The notes: a model not told the origin generated them from the sequence alone. 64,000 bases of DNA from SB15 sp964639245 (GCA_964639245.1 CAZXCU010000004.1:248001-312000), one strand, 5' to 3'. Counted from the first letter of the stretch, positions 7,109 to 15,911 are shown. Made by a program: numbers and translations.

Positions 7109-8704
7109 ATGTCTGCCACGGTCTCACAGGAGAATATCACGAGCGAGACACATCAGACGGTTGCCCGTGCCACCGCGATTATCGCGTTTGGCAATATCAC
7201 AAGCCGTGTGCTGGGTTTAGCCCGCGAAACCATCTTGTCCTATTTATTCGGGGCAAGTGTGGCGGTAGATGCGTTCAAAATTGCAACCATCGTGCCACGC
7301 GGATTATATGATTTGCTCATCGGCGGGCATGTCAATTCTGCGCTTGTACCTGTTCTGAGCGAATACGCCGAAAAAGAGGACAAAGACAACCTCTGGCGCT
7401 TGATTAGTGCGCTGCTGAGTATGGCAGTCATCGGGATGGTTCTGCTCGTTGTTGCGATTGAATTGGCTGCCCCTTCTATTATCCGCGTGATTGCCAGCGA
7501 CGAAACTACCCCCGAAATTTTAGACGAAGCCACCTACTTGCTTCGCATCACCGCCCCGGCTTTGTTTTTTTTAAGTCTGTTTGCGGTGCTGTCCAGCTTG
7601 CTCTATGCGCTGCGCCGCTTCACTTGGCCTACCTTTGCGGCTTCGGCGTTTAATCTCACCGTTGTGTTGGTGACAACCGTGTTTGCGGGTCAAATCGGGA
7701 TTACGGCGGCGGCGCTGGGGTGGCTGTTGGGCGCGATGGTGCAGCTCGCCATTCAATGGCCCGGTTTATACGGTATCAACTTAAAAATTTATGCAGTATG
7801 GAAACATCCCGGCGTTCGCACGATTGCGCTGCTCTATGCCCCGGTGATGTTTTCGCTGGTACTGGATGTATTGATTAACCGCCCATTTAGCTACAATCTG
7901 GCCTCCCGCACAGGCGAAGGCGGAATTTCTTATATGGAATGGGCGACGACGCTGGTACAGTTCCCGCAAGGATTGGTCGCAACGGCGGTGTCAGTGGCGG
8001 TACTGCCCACCCTTGCCCGTCAAGCGACCTATAAGGCAGAGGGCTTGGCAGAATTTAAAGAAACGCTTGCGCTGGGCTTGCGTCTTTCACTGGCCTTGAT
8101 TATTCCCGCCACCATCAGCCTGATTGTTTTTGCTGTGCCGATTGTGGCGCTGGTGTTTGAACACGGTGAATTTTTACACGCCGATACGCTCATCACAGCA
8201 AAAGCGCTGCGCCTGTATATGCTTGGGCTGCCTTTCGCGGCGATTGATTTGCTGCTGGTCTATGCGTTTTATGCCCGTCAAGATACCCTCACCCCCGCAG
8301 CCATTGGCGTAGTGAGTTTAGTGGCCTATATGGTCACAGTCTTAATCTTGATTGATTCCGCCGGACTGTATGCCCTGATGATTGCCGATTCAGTCAAACA
8401 TTTTATTCACGCGAGCATTTCCGCGTGGCTGCTCATGCGTCGGATTGGCGGGCTGTCCCACAAGCGGATTGTTGAAACCGCCACCAAAGCCCTTTTTGCT
8501 GCCACCGTGATGGGATTATTGGGGGTAGGGTTGCTGCGCGTACTGGAACCCATTTTCCATCGGGCGGTGCTGCTCGATGAATTGGTGCTGGTAGTAGGCG
8601 CAGGCGGCACAAGCGGACTGGTTTATCTCTTTCTGGCAGACCGCATTGGAATCGCGGAAATTCAGATGTTCTTTAGTAAAATTCGACAGAAATTCGCTCA
8701 ATAG
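7109..8704 (+). CDS. murJ: Lipid II flippase MurJ (MviN family)
   Basis: Polytopic membrane protein of the MOP superfamily that moves lipid II across the inner membrane during peptidoglycan synthesis. The N-terminal signature NITSRVLGLARETILSYLFG and the following VDAFKIATIVPRGLYDLL match MviN/MurJ. About 13-14 hydrophobic segments fill the 531 residues, the usual size. The start is set at 7109 because GGTGAGGAG lies six bases upstream; two earlier in-frame ATGs lack this. It is divergently transcribed from the response regulator and followed by the methyltransferase gene. Confidence 0.9.
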   Translation: MSATVSQENITSETHQTVARATAIIAFGNITSRVLGLARETILSYLFGASVAVDAFKIATIVPRGLYDLLIGGHVNSALVPVLSEYAEKEDKDNLWRLISALLSMAVIGMVLLVVAIELAAPSIIRVIASDETTPEILDEATYLLRITAPALFFLSLFAVLSSLLYALRRFTWPTFAASAFNLTVVLVTTVFAGQIGITAAALGWLLGAMVQLAIQWPGLYGINLKIYAVWKHPGVRTIALLYAPVMFSLVLDVLINRPFSYNLASRTGEGGISYMEWATTLVQFPQGLVATAVSVAVLPTLARQATYKAEGLAEFKETLALGLRLSLALIIPATISLIVFAVPIVALVFEHGEFLHADTLITAKALRLYMLGLPFAAIDLLLVYAFYARQDTLTPAAIGVVSLVAYMVTVLILIDSAGLYALMIADSVKHFIHASISAWLLMRRIGGLSHKRIVETATKALFAATVMGLLGVGLLRVLEPIFHRAVLLDELVLVVGAGGTSGLVYLFLADRIGIAEIQMFFSKIRQKFAQ

Positions 8705-8738
8705 GACAAGGGACTCAAGCCCTTCGTCAAAAAAACTG

Positions 8739-8744
8739 TATAAT
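8739..8744 (+). promoter_or_regulatory. -10 element placed for a leaderless mRNA
   Basis: A perfect TATAAT ends 7 bases before the ATG of the methyltransferase gene. Transcription would start at or next to the A of the ATG. No Shine-Dalgarno is present. Confidence 0.5.
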
Positions 8745-8751
8745 ACGGCGC

Positions 8752-9555
8752 ATGGAAAAACAGCAAACACCCGTTTCACCTGATTTATATACCGAAGAAT
8801 ATTTTCTTTCCGCATGTGAAGGCTACGATGAATTTTTGGCGACAGAAGGTGAGCATCTTTCGCGCCGATTAAAAGCCTCCTTTGAAGTGGCTGGCATTGA
8901 AGCTGGCATGACTGTTTTGGACGTGGGCTGCGGACGCGGTGAAATTATGCGTCACTGCGCGGCGCTTGGGGCCGATGTCTACGGCTTTGATTATGCACCG
9001 GTTGCGGTTCGCATGACTCAAAAATTGTTAGAAGGAGTCGCGCCCAGCGTACAAAAACGAGTCGTGGCGGTGCAAGCCGATGCTAAAAAAATTCCCTATG
9101 CAACGGCAAAGTTTGACCGTGTGTTGATGTTTGATGTGGTGGAGCATCTCCATCCATGGGAACTCCACGCTGCACTCCTAGAAATTCACCGTGTCCTCAA
9201 ACCCAATGGTCGCTTGATTATCCACACCGCACCGAATATCTGGTATGACCGTTATGCCTATCCAGTGGTACGGACGGTGCGTCGGGTGATTGGACAAGGC
9301 GCACGCTATCCTGCCGACCCGCGCCAATTTCTGGTTGAGCATAATCAGGATGTGCATGTCAATGAACAATCGCTCAGGAGTATGAATCGCGTCCTGAACG
9401 CCGCCGGATTCCGTGCTAAAGTCTGGTTAGATTCACCGCCCCAGCATCGGCAGGAAAACCCGCTTTTTGCAGGCGCACGCTATGTCTTGTTTCATGTGCC
9501 ACCGATGCGATGGTTTTTTGAGCGCGAAGTTTTCGCGGTAGCGAGCAAAAAATGA
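8752..9555 (+). CDS. Class I SAM-dependent methyltransferase
   Basis: Rossmann-type methyltransferase of 267 residues. Motif I is VLDVGCGRGEIMRHC near residue 55, the acidic end of strand 2 is GFDYAP, motif IV is VLMFDVVEHLHP, and IHRVLKPNGRLIIHTAPN is the Methyltransf_11-type segment. The substrate is not evident; such enzymes next to cell-envelope genes often act on polyprenyl-linked sugars or glycans (inference). The gene overlaps the sortase gene by ATGA, which points to coupled translation. Confidence 0.85.
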   Translation: MEKQQTPVSPDLYTEEYFLSACEGYDEFLATEGEHLSRRLKASFEVAGIEAGMTVLDVGCGRGEIMRHCAALGADVYGFDYAPVAVRMTQKLLEGVAPSVQKRVVAVQADAKKIPYATAKFDRVLMFDVVEHLHPWELHAALLEIHRVLKPNGRLIIHTAPNIWYDRYAYPVVRTVRRVIGQGARYPADPRQFLVEHNQDVHVNEQSLRSMNRVLNAAGFRAKVWLDSPPQHRQENPLFAGARYVLFHVPPMRWFFEREVFAVASKK

Positions 9556-10616
9556 AAGATAAACGTCCGGTAGATGAATTATCTGTTGAAGAGCTAGAAC
9601 GGATTCTTTTCCTCAAAAAACGCGAATCACGAATGCAGCGTTTTGTCAAAGCAGATAGACGGGTCGATCTTCCCCTCCCGCCAGCGCTGCCTGCGGAAAA
9701 CGTAGCTGCCAATCCGCCTCAATTTATTGAAGCGCGTGTGCCAACGCCGGCTGCGTCGGTCTACAATGAATTTGAACCCCCTGCGAATTTTGCAGAGGGC
9801 GACCCGCAATTTGAGGACGAGCTTGAACCGCTTGAACCCCACCGCCGCTACATGGAAAATCCGCCTCAACGCAGCAAGACGATGACCCAGATTTTATTTT
9901 TGGTCGAAGCGGCTGCTATTCTGGGGTTGATTGGCATTTTATTTTTGGGGTATCGCGGGCTGCAAACGATTGACCAGAACATCGAAATGACCGATAACAT
10001 CAGCGCCACATCAGAAGCAGAATTGCTCTCGCGTTTGGTGCAACCCACCGCCACCCCGATTATCTCGATTAATGCGGTGGTGCTGCCCGGCGGGCATGTC
10101 TGGAATGAGAATGGGCAGCACAGCTTCAATTTTAGCGAAGTGCCTGCGCCCTACCGCGCTTCCTTCCAAGAACAAATTAGTGCGCCCAACAGCTTACAAA
10201 CCGTTTTTAATTTGCCGGGGGCGCCGCGTCGGATTCAGATTCCAGCGATTGGCGTAGATGCCAGTATTCGTAGCGGCGACGATTGGATTTCACTGCAAGC
10301 CGGGGTGGGGCATAATGCTTATTCCGGTCTGCCCGGACAAAAAGGCAATATGGTACTCACCGCCCACAATGACATTTACGGTGAAATTTTCCGCGATTTA
10401 CAAGACCTTGAAGCTGGCGATGAAATCCGTATACAAACCGATAATGGTCAGTGGTACACTTACGCTGTAGATACCAAACAGGTGGTTGAACCTTCCGAAG
10501 TATGGGTGCTGGGGCAAGATTTAGGCGGGGAGACACCCCTTGCCACGTTGATTACCTGTCATCCCTACCGTGTGGATACACACCGGATGATTGTTTTTGC
10601 AAAATTGATCAATTAA
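9552..10616 (+). CDS. Sortase family transpeptidase
   Basis: Membrane-anchored cysteine transpeptidase that attaches or processes surface proteins. A charged cytoplasmic tail of about 110 residues begins VDELSVEELERILFLKKRE and is followed by one membrane helix (about 112-135). The extracellular sortase barrel contains catalytic His in VLTAHNDIYG, catalytic Cys in TLITCHPYR and Arg in the following HRMIVF region. The TLxTC form suits class D/E-like enzymes. No LPxTG-type substrate is evident nearby. It overlaps the methyltransferase by four bases and precedes a small membrane protein, forming a three-gene operon. Confidence 0.9.
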   Translation: MKDKRPVDELSVEELERILFLKKRESRMQRFVKADRRVDLPLPPALPAENVAANPPQFIEARVPTPAASVYNEFEPPANFAEGDPQFEDELEPLEPHRRYMENPPQRSKTMTQILFLVEAAAILGLIGILFLGYRGLQTIDQNIEMTDNISATSEAELLSRLVQPTATPIISINAVVLPGGHVWNENGQHSFNFSEVPAPYRASFQEQISAPNSLQTVFNLPGAPRRIQIPAIGVDASIRSGDDWISLQAGVGHNAYSGLPGQKGNMVLTAHNDIYGEIFRDLQDLEAGDEIRIQTDNGQWYTYAVDTKQVVEPSEVWVLGQDLGGETPLATLITCHPYRVDTHRMIVFAKLIN

Positions 10617-10626
10617 CAAGGAAACT

Positions 10627-10911
10627 ATGGCTAAAAAGCGACGCAATCCCAATTTATCTCAAGCTGCGCTGGAACGGGCGCGGGCAGAATTATATGCCAA
10701 TGGTGAAGTGCCTGCCTCTGCTGCGCCTACACCTATGGTTGAACGCAAACCAGCGGCCCGCCCTGTCGCCACTAAAATCACAAAATCTGTCCTGACCATT
10801 GATGATTTGCGCGAAGAATACGGCTATGTGCTGGTGGACTTACGCAACATGGCGCTACTGGCAGGCTTTTTGTTTGTGGCGCTGGTCGTGGCAGCACTCG
10901 TACTCATCTAG
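10627..10911 (+). CDS. Small single-pass membrane protein of unknown function
   Basis: 94 residues: a basic N-terminus (MAKKRRNPNLSQ), a Pro/Ala-rich middle, a soluble segment TIDDLREEYGYVLVDLRNM and a C-terminal hydrophobic helix ending at the last residue. AAGGAA lies before the ATG, and a strong terminator starts on the stop codon, so it is the last gene of the methyltransferase-sortase operon. The topology (large basic part inside, helix at the C-terminus) suggests a tail-anchored protein. Function unknown. Confidence 0.7.
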   Translation: MAKKRRNPNLSQAALERARAELYANGEVPASAAPTPMVERKPAARPVATKITKSVLTIDDLREEYGYVLVDLRNMALLAGFLFVALVVAALVLI

Positions 10912-10931
10912 GGGCAAACAGCCCCTTTTTC
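10911..10931 (+). terminator. Intrinsic terminator of the sortase operon
   Basis: GGGGC-AAACA-GCCCC followed by TTTTTCTTT. The hairpin begins on the last base of the stop codon. Confidence 0.9.
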
Positions 10932-10959
10932 TTTATAATCAGCATTCGCTTCGCTGAAC

Positions 10960-11556
10960 TCACCGTAAATTATAAAAATTATCGGTACGCAGTTTGGGCG
11001 GAAGATGCCCCGTATCATTGTAGGAAATTAAAAAAGTATCCCCCATCTCATTCACCCGCACACAGGTAATGCCGCAGTTGTGACAATCCATCCGCAGCCA
11101 AGCGCCCGCGTCTACCCGCAGTGTCCGGCACACAAAATAGCGAATCAGATTCCCGTGTGCGACTAAAATTTCATGTTTATCTGTGCCTTTGGTCGATTTG
11201 AAGTAATGCTCAAAGGCTTTTTCCGAACGTTCGGCCTGTGTTTTCAGTTGGTCAGGTAAAAAATTCTGAAAATGGTCGCGCATGTAGTCGGAAACATGCG
11301 GGATGCTTTCCCACAAACGGCGGGTGCGGTTGATTTTCATTTCAGGGAACACAGCGGCGATAATTTCGGCGGTTTCGGCAGCACGGCGGAGGGTACTGCA
11401 ATGAATCGCGGTGATGGGATAGGCTTGGAGGGCTTTGGCGGTTTTTTGGGCTTGCTGTTTGCCCAATTTGCTGAGGCAACCTTCCAGCGCATCGGGAGCA
11501 GGGGCATCGGGGTCATATTGCCCATGCCGCACGAGATAGAGATAGCGCGAAGCCAC
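10960..11556 (-). CDS. Histidine phosphatase family protein (phosphoglycerate mutase-like)
   Basis: 198-residue protein of the phosphohistidine phosphatase superfamily. The catalytic motif is VRHGQ at the start, RRAAETAEII near residue 60 supplies the conserved Arg, and VAHGNLIR near residue 135 supplies the second His. HNCGIT near residue 160 is typical of small PGAM5- or CobC-like phosphatases. The substrate is not determined by sequence. The start is GTG, and the upstream HicB-like gene's stop overlaps it by one base (TAGTG), so it is probably translated by re-initiation as the last gene of the glycan operon. Confidence 0.85.
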   Translation of the reverse strand: MASRYLYLVRHGQYDPDAPAPDALEGCLSKLGKQQAQKTAKALQAYPITAIHCSTLRRAAETAEIIAAVFPEMKINRTRRLWESIPHVSDYMRDHFQNFLPDQLKTQAERSEKAFEHYFKSTKGTDKHEILVAHGNLIRYFVCRTLRVDAGAWLRMDCHNCGITCVRVNEMGDTFLISYNDTGHLPPKLRTDNFYNLR

Positions 11557-11744
11557 TAATTTTCCTCTGGTATAAAATCGCCTGCTTCAATCAGTGATTC
11601 GATATGCAGTTCAATGGCTTCTTTGATATTTATAAGGGCTTCCTCTCTGGTATCGCCCTGACTGTAACAACCGGGCAAACTTGGCACTTCAACCCAGTAA
11701 CCCTCATCTTCAAAATGCAAAATCACATGGCGTTTGGTGTTCAT
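11556..11744 (-). CDS. HicB-like small protein without an adjacent HicA
   Basis: 62 residues with the HicB core fold pattern: a beta hairpin HFEDEGYWVEVPSLPGCYSQGDT, then helix EEALINIKEAIELHIESLIE. This is the partial RNase H-like fold of HicB antitoxins. No DNA-binding C-terminal domain and no HicA toxin gene are present next to it, so a toxin-antitoxin role is doubtful; orphan members are common and of unknown function. It overlaps the preceding spsF-like gene by ATGA and the following phosphatase by one base. Confidence 0.75.
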   Translation of the reverse strand: MNTKRHVILHFEDEGYWVEVPSLPGCYSQGDTREEALINIKEAIELHIESLIEAGDFIPEEN

Positions 11745-12712
11745 TTTTTCTCCTCACTAAAAGTTATATTGAAGTGTTCCATAATAAAGTTATCGAAACG
11801 ACTATAAATGTTAGGGATATTTTCTTTAATTTTCACTGCATAGATTTTCTGTTCATTATTTAATTCCGGATTTTCCAAAAGTAGGCTTGTCCAACCGTTT
11901 ATATTATTCAAAGACGCTCTGAGATCATGATAAAGTACGATTAAAAATTGCTTTAGCCATTCTTTCTCATCTTTTCTCAAAGATTTTTCATATCCCTCAT
12001 TAGTCGGAATAGATTGATTCAACTTCACCAAGTCAGGATTTTGTTCAAGAAACGCAGTGATGGCGTGCATGTCAAACAAGGGATTTTGGGCATATAACCC
12101 CGCATACACCGCTTGAATAAATTCAAAATCGACGGGTTCATCGACTGTCCAGCGAAAATAGCTTAAATCGGGTGCTTGGACTAAGCCCGCTTGCGGAAAT
12201 TTTTCGGGGTGTTTATAGAGATAGGGGGTGACGTGTTCGCGTTCGGAGGGCAGCCGCGCTTCTTGCCATGCGGTTTCCAAAGCTGCGAAAGTGAACACTT
12301 CGGTATCCAGCCCATCGGGATAGGTGCGGTGCAGGAAATTATTCACATAGGCGTAATTGGCGGATTCAAATAGGCCAATCGTGCGGTCTATCACGGCGGG
12401 GTCAATGACCGGACAATCGCCCGTAATCCGCACAACCACGCTGGCTTGATGCAATTTTGCGGCTTGATAGTAGCGGTCTAGGACATCATTTTCGCTGCCC
12501 CGATAGCAGGCCACCCCTAATGAGTCGGCTAAATCTGCGAGCGCATCATCCGATTCATGCGTCGTGGTCGCTAAAATCACCTGCTCAATTTTTTGTGACG
12601 CTTGGACGCGCTCAATCACATGAGCAAGCATCGGTTTGCCCATCAAAGACAGCAGCACCTTGTTCGGCAGACGGGTTGAACCCGTCCGTGCCTGAATAAT
12701 CGCTGTAATCAT
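11741..12712 (-). CDS. SpsF-type sugar cytidylyltransferase fused to a histidine-kinase DHp-like domain
   Basis: Residues 1 to about 245 form an SpsF/NeuA-like nucleotidyltransferase. The N-terminal IIQARTGSTRLPNKVL is the nucleotide-binding loop, with VVVRITGDCPVIDP near residue 95 and SEREHVTPYLY near 156. This family activates sugars for surface glycans. From about residue 250 the chain continues into FLIVLYHDLRASLNNINGW, an H-box-like helix with His262, followed by a second amphipathic helix (about 284-312). This is the layout of a histidine kinase dimerisation domain, but no ATPase domain follows. The DNA for this tail is about 30% GC against about 54% for the enzyme part. It overlaps neuB and the HicB-like gene by ATGA. 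Confidence 0.8.
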   Translation of the reverse strand: MITAIIQARTGSTRLPNKVLLSLMGKPMLAHVIERVQASQKIEQVILATTTHESDDALADLADSLGVACYRGSENDVLDRYYQAAKLHQASVVVRITGDCPVIDPAVIDRTIGLFESANYAYVNNFLHRTYPDGLDTEVFTFAALETAWQEARLPSEREHVTPYLYKHPEKFPQAGLVQAPDLSYFRWTVDEPVDFEFIQAVYAGLYAQNPLFDMHAITAFLEQNPDLVKLNQSIPTNEGYEKSLRKDEKEWLKQFLIVLYHDLRASLNNINGWTSLLLENPELNNEQKIYAVKIKENIPNIYSRFDNFIMEHFNITFSEEKK

Positions 12713-13785
12713 GCGTAATCGCCCTGTCGGATACCATCCCCCAATGGAATATCACGGGTCGCGGCTTTGCCTTCGATTTCGGGGAGATATTTCGGATGCA
12801 GCCCCGCGTTTTGTTTGCCGGGACGCAAAATATCAATATTCACCCCCTCGCGTAAAATCTCCCCTCTAGTGATGGGTTGGATCGCCTGCACGACCCGCCG
12901 CGCAAAACTGTAGAGTTCTTCTTCCGCCGTTTGGACAAATTTTTCGGCTGTCCCAAGCGCTTGCTCCATATCGCGCACCGCTTTGACCAGTTGTTTGAGA
13001 CCATCGGGGGTCACAGCAAAGGCATGGTCAGGGCCGGGCAAGCGTTTATCCAGCGTGTAGTGTTTTTCAATCACGCTCGCGCCTAAGGCTACCGCCCCCG
13101 CCGGTGCAATCACCGGGTCTTGGCTGTGGTCAGAAAGCCCCACCGGAACACCATAAGTCGCTTTGAGGGTAGGAATCACCTTAAGGGCAACCGTATCCAA
13201 GGGCGCGGGATATTTGGAGGTACACTGCATCAAAATCAGTTCTTTGCCACCCTGTGCATAAAAATAATCCACCGCAAAACGAATATCCCCGTGATTGCTT
13301 GCCCCTGTGGAGAGTACCAACGGCTTGCCCGATTTGGCGGCGGCTTCTAACAGGCGGATATGGCTAATTTCATACGAAGCGATTTTGTGAATCGGCGTAA
13401 AGGGGTCAACCGCGTTAAAATCCGCTATCGAAAAGGGCGACGACATAAAAATGATGCCCGTCTGACGGCAGTAATGAGCTAATTCGCCGACCATTTCATA
13501 CGGCATGGAAAGGTCATCAAAAATCGAAATGATGTCCTGTTTGATCCCTGCCTCCGCCAGATAATCGCTTTCCCCCGCGTTTTTGACGTAGACCGTGTGC
13601 GAACGGTAGGTTTGAAATTTGACTGCATCCGCGCCCGCTTCGACAGCGACATCAATCAGCGCTTTGCCCATTGCCATATCACGGGCGGGGGTTCCCATCC
13701 GCCAATTTGACCCCGCTTCCGCAATAATAAAGGTCGGGGCATCATCGCCAAGCGCACGTCCATTCGGCAGGGTATAGGTGGTCAT
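12709..13785 (-). CDS. neuB: NeuB-family nonulosonic acid synthase
   Basis: Condenses phosphoenolpyruvate with a six-carbon N-acetylated sugar to make a nine-carbon sialic-acid-like sugar. The TIM-barrel part contains PTFIIAEAGSNW at the start, ADAVKFQTYRS near residue 55, STGASN near 160 and VGLSDHSQDP near 215, and the Lys/His motif IEKHYTLDKRLPGPDH. The last 60 residues form a SAF (antifreeze-like) domain that caps the active site. Exact product (neuraminic, legionaminic or pseudaminic acid) cannot be told from sequence alone. It overlaps both neighbours by four bases; the rest of a nonulosonate pathway is not in the window. Confidence 0.9.
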   Translation of the reverse strand: MTTYTLPNGRALGDDAPTFIIAEAGSNWRMGTPARDMAMGKALIDVAVEAGADAVKFQTYRSHTVYVKNAGESDYLAEAGIKQDIISIFDDLSMPYEMVGELAHYCRQTGIIFMSSPFSIADFNAVDPFTPIHKIASYEISHIRLLEAAAKSGKPLVLSTGASNHGDIRFAVDYFYAQGGKELILMQCTSKYPAPLDTVALKVIPTLKATYGVPVGLSDHSQDPVIAPAGAVALGASVIEKHYTLDKRLPGPDHAFAVTPDGLKQLVKAVRDMEQALGTAEKFVQTAEEELYSFARRVVQAIQPITRGEILREGVNIDILRPGKQNAGLHPKYLPEIEGKAATRDIPLGDGIRQGDYA

Positions 13786-14393
13786 CCATTTTTCTCCAAT
13801 TTTTGAACCGCCTCACGCAGTGCTATCGGATAAAACGGCAGCAGTTCGCGTTTAAGACGTTCGACATTTTCATCCAATGTACAGGACGAATCATAATTCG
13901 CAGCGAGTGGGGTTTCAACCAGCATTTTGCCCTCGTCATATTTTTCATTCATCAGATGAGTCGAAAGGATAAGGGTGTCATCCCCGTTGAGGAGCGCTTT
14001 TTTGACCGGCGCAGCAAGGGGATAATCCGGCAGTTTGCCCCGATGCTGGTTAATCGGCGCGATGGTTGGTAAGGCCAGCACATCCGGCGGCACAAGAAAT
14101 GCCCAGCTCACCGAAAAAATAAAATCAAATGGCAGGTGCTGCCGGATTCCCTGCATTTCCCGCGCTTCTTGATAGGTTTCTACCGTGTAAAAAGGAATTT
14201 GATGCTTTTCGGCATAGGTCTGAAAGCGAACAAATTCTGGTCTGTCCGGGCGGTCTGGATGGGCGCTGGCAGGTTCGCGCCGATTGGTGAACAAACATAC
14301 CAGTTCAAATTCGCTGTCCGGGGTGAATAAGGTTTCTAAAACCGATAACCCCGCCGGACGTGAAAACAACCCTACCACACGGTATTTTTTCAT
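13782..14393 (-). CDS. Formyltransferase-family protein
   Basis: 203 residues with the formyl-transferase N-terminal fold. The pattern APINQHRGKLPDYPLAAPVKK matches the family core in which Asn, His and a later Asp (here HLMNEKYDEGKML) are catalytic. It lacks the C-terminal tRNA-binding domain of methionyl-tRNA formyltransferase, so a small-molecule substrate such as an amino-sugar nucleotide is more likely (inference from the surrounding glycan operon). It overlaps the oxidoreductase gene and neuB by four bases each. Confidence 0.75.
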   Translation of the reverse strand: MKKYRVVGLFSRPAGLSVLETLFTPDSEFELVCLFTNRREPASAHPDRPDRPEFVRFQTYAEKHQIPFYTVETYQEAREMQGIRQHLPFDFIFSVSWAFLVPPDVLALPTIAPINQHRGKLPDYPLAAPVKKALLNGDDTLILSTHLMNEKYDEGKMLVETPLAANYDSSCTLDENVERLKRELLPFYPIALREAVQKLEKNG

Positions 14394-15382
14394 AAAGAAA
14401 TCACTTTCTTTGTTTCGGCGGATTCAAAAATCGCCATGGCTACCCGCAGCACATCCCGTCCGACCTTTAAATCCGCCATAGGGGATTCTTCCCCTTTCAA
14501 ACACTGGATAAAATGCTGCATCTCCGCCATGTACATATCATTCACCGTGACACCCATTTTTTGCGGCAGCACCTGATATTGATGGTCGGCTGACCCATAG
14601 ACGCGAATTTCGCCGGTGTTGTGGTCAAGCGTGAGGGTGGCTTGGCTGCCCGTGATTTCCAACTGGCGACGGTAAACATGCTGCAAAAAATCCAGTTGAA
14701 GCTGGGTAATCACCCCGCTTTCATGTTTGAGCGTAATCGCCGCAAAATCTTCGGTATCCATTGCAAGGTCGCTCAGACGGTCAACATAGGCAAAAACTTC
14801 CTTCACCCGCCCGAAAAGCACACTCAGATAATCGAGTTCGTGAATGTCATCTAAAACCACCCCGCCACCGAGTTTGCGTTGGGCCTGGTAACGCTGGCGA
14901 TAATCTTTATCCGGGTGGTAATGCGGCAGGTAGTAGGAACAATTCGCCCGTGCCGCGAGTGCTTTACCCAGACGGCCTTCCTCTAGCAGACTTTTCGCCC
15001 GGCGGAATCCATCCCGGAAGCGCATGTTAAACCCCACCAGCGAGGCAACCCCTGCTTTTTCCGCCGCTTCGACCAGCGCATCGACCCCCTCCCATGTATG
15101 CGAGATGGGTTTTTCAACAAACACCGCTTTCCTGTGTTCAACCGCTAAACGGGTATGCTCCAGATGGTGAATCGTTGGACTGCACACCAGCACCGCGTCA
15201 ACTTCTGGTGCAAAAGCCGAGTCTAAATCCGTGTAGACAGCAAATCCCTGCTGGCGCAAATTTTCGGCTTGCAGAGGGTAGGATTCGATGAGGCGGACTT
15301 TTTGACCGAGCGAAATTAAATTGCGGGCGTGGCGTGTGCCAATTGATCCCCCGCCGATGATAGCGAAATGAAACGTAGTCAA
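14390..15382 (-). CDS. Gfo/Idh/MocA-family oxidoreductase
   Basis: NAD(P)-dependent sugar oxidoreductase, first gene of the glycan operon. The N-terminal Rossmann motif is AIIGGGSIGTRHARNL, the conserved EKP triad is in VFVEKPISHTWEG near residue 93, and the C-terminal alpha/beta domain carries GGGVVLDDIHELDYL with the catalytic-region His. 330 residues is normal. In operons with neuB and spsF such enzymes commonly oxidise or epimerise a nucleotide sugar; the exact step here is unknown. It overlaps the formyltransferase gene by four bases. Confidence 0.9.
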   Translation of the reverse strand: MTTFHFAIIGGGSIGTRHARNLISLGQKVRLIESYPLQAENLRQQGFAVYTDLDSAFAPEVDAVLVCSPTIHHLEHTRLAVEHRKAVFVEKPISHTWEGVDALVEAAEKAGVASLVGFNMRFRDGFRRAKSLLEEGRLGKALAARANCSYYLPHYHPDKDYRQRYQAQRKLGGGVVLDDIHELDYLSVLFGRVKEVFAYVDRLSDLAMDTEDFAAITLKHESGVITQLQLDFLQHVYRRQLEITGSQATLTLDHNTGEIRVYGSADHQYQVLPQKMGVTVNDMYMAEMQHFIQCLKGEESPMADLKVGRDVLRVAMAIFESAETKKVISL

Positions 15383-15446
15383 ACTATTTTCCTGACTAAT
15401 TCTGGTGGGAAATATACAGGCTAAAAAGTAGATGCGTCAATGTAAT

Positions 15447-15911
15447 TTAGCTAGCATTACCAACGATATAGAGAGTATATTTTTCATAATTATTTATATC
15501 TACTAATAAATGTAATTGATGTGTATCATTCACCGAACAACTTCCGCTTATAGCATCGCTAGCATTTTGAGGATGCCACCAAGTTTGTTTTTTCCAAGCG
15601 ATTTTTCCCCAAAAACTCAGAAATGCTATATTGTAATCTTCACTGAGAGTGGAAGTATTTACAAAGCAAGTTTCTTGCAAAAAATCAGAAAATTTCTTGG
15701 AGGGAAGGTCAAAACGCAGATAATACTCCACGCCTTGAATCCCATTGTACACACATTGATTCTGAGTTGCTTCTTGCGGAATATGTACCTGAAAATATGT
15801 CTTGCCAGCTTCACAGGGAGTTTCGAGGAACTGTAGAAAGCCAATTCCGCCAATCACACACCCAAGACACAAAAGCATAATGATTACAGGTACAGCTTTA
15901 GGAGAAGTCAC
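15447..15911 (-). CDS. Membrane-anchored extracytoplasmic protein of unknown function
   Basis: 154 residues with one N-terminal membrane helix (about residues 8-30) and a Cys-containing outside part (six Cys, several possible pairs). I do not recognise the fold. The probable start is GTG with only a weak ribosome site. The DNA is clearly poorer in GC (about 35%) than the surrounding genes, and so are its flanks up to about 16070, which suggests acquired DNA beside the glycan operon. It runs in the same direction as that operon and ends 64 bases before it. Confidence 0.55.
   Translation of the reverse strand: MTSPKAVPVIIMLLCLGCVIGGIGFLQFLETPCEAGKTYFQVHIPQEATQNQCVYNGIQGVEYYLRFDLPSKKFSDFLQETCFVNTSTLSEDYNIAFLSFWGKIAWKKQTWWHPQNASDAISGSCSVNDTHQLHLLVDINNYEKYTLYIVGNAS

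Noticed and set aside
11556..11744. HicAB toxin-antitoxin module
   Set aside because: Only the HicB-like part is present; no HicA-sized gene with its dsRNA-binding-like fold is adjacent on either side.
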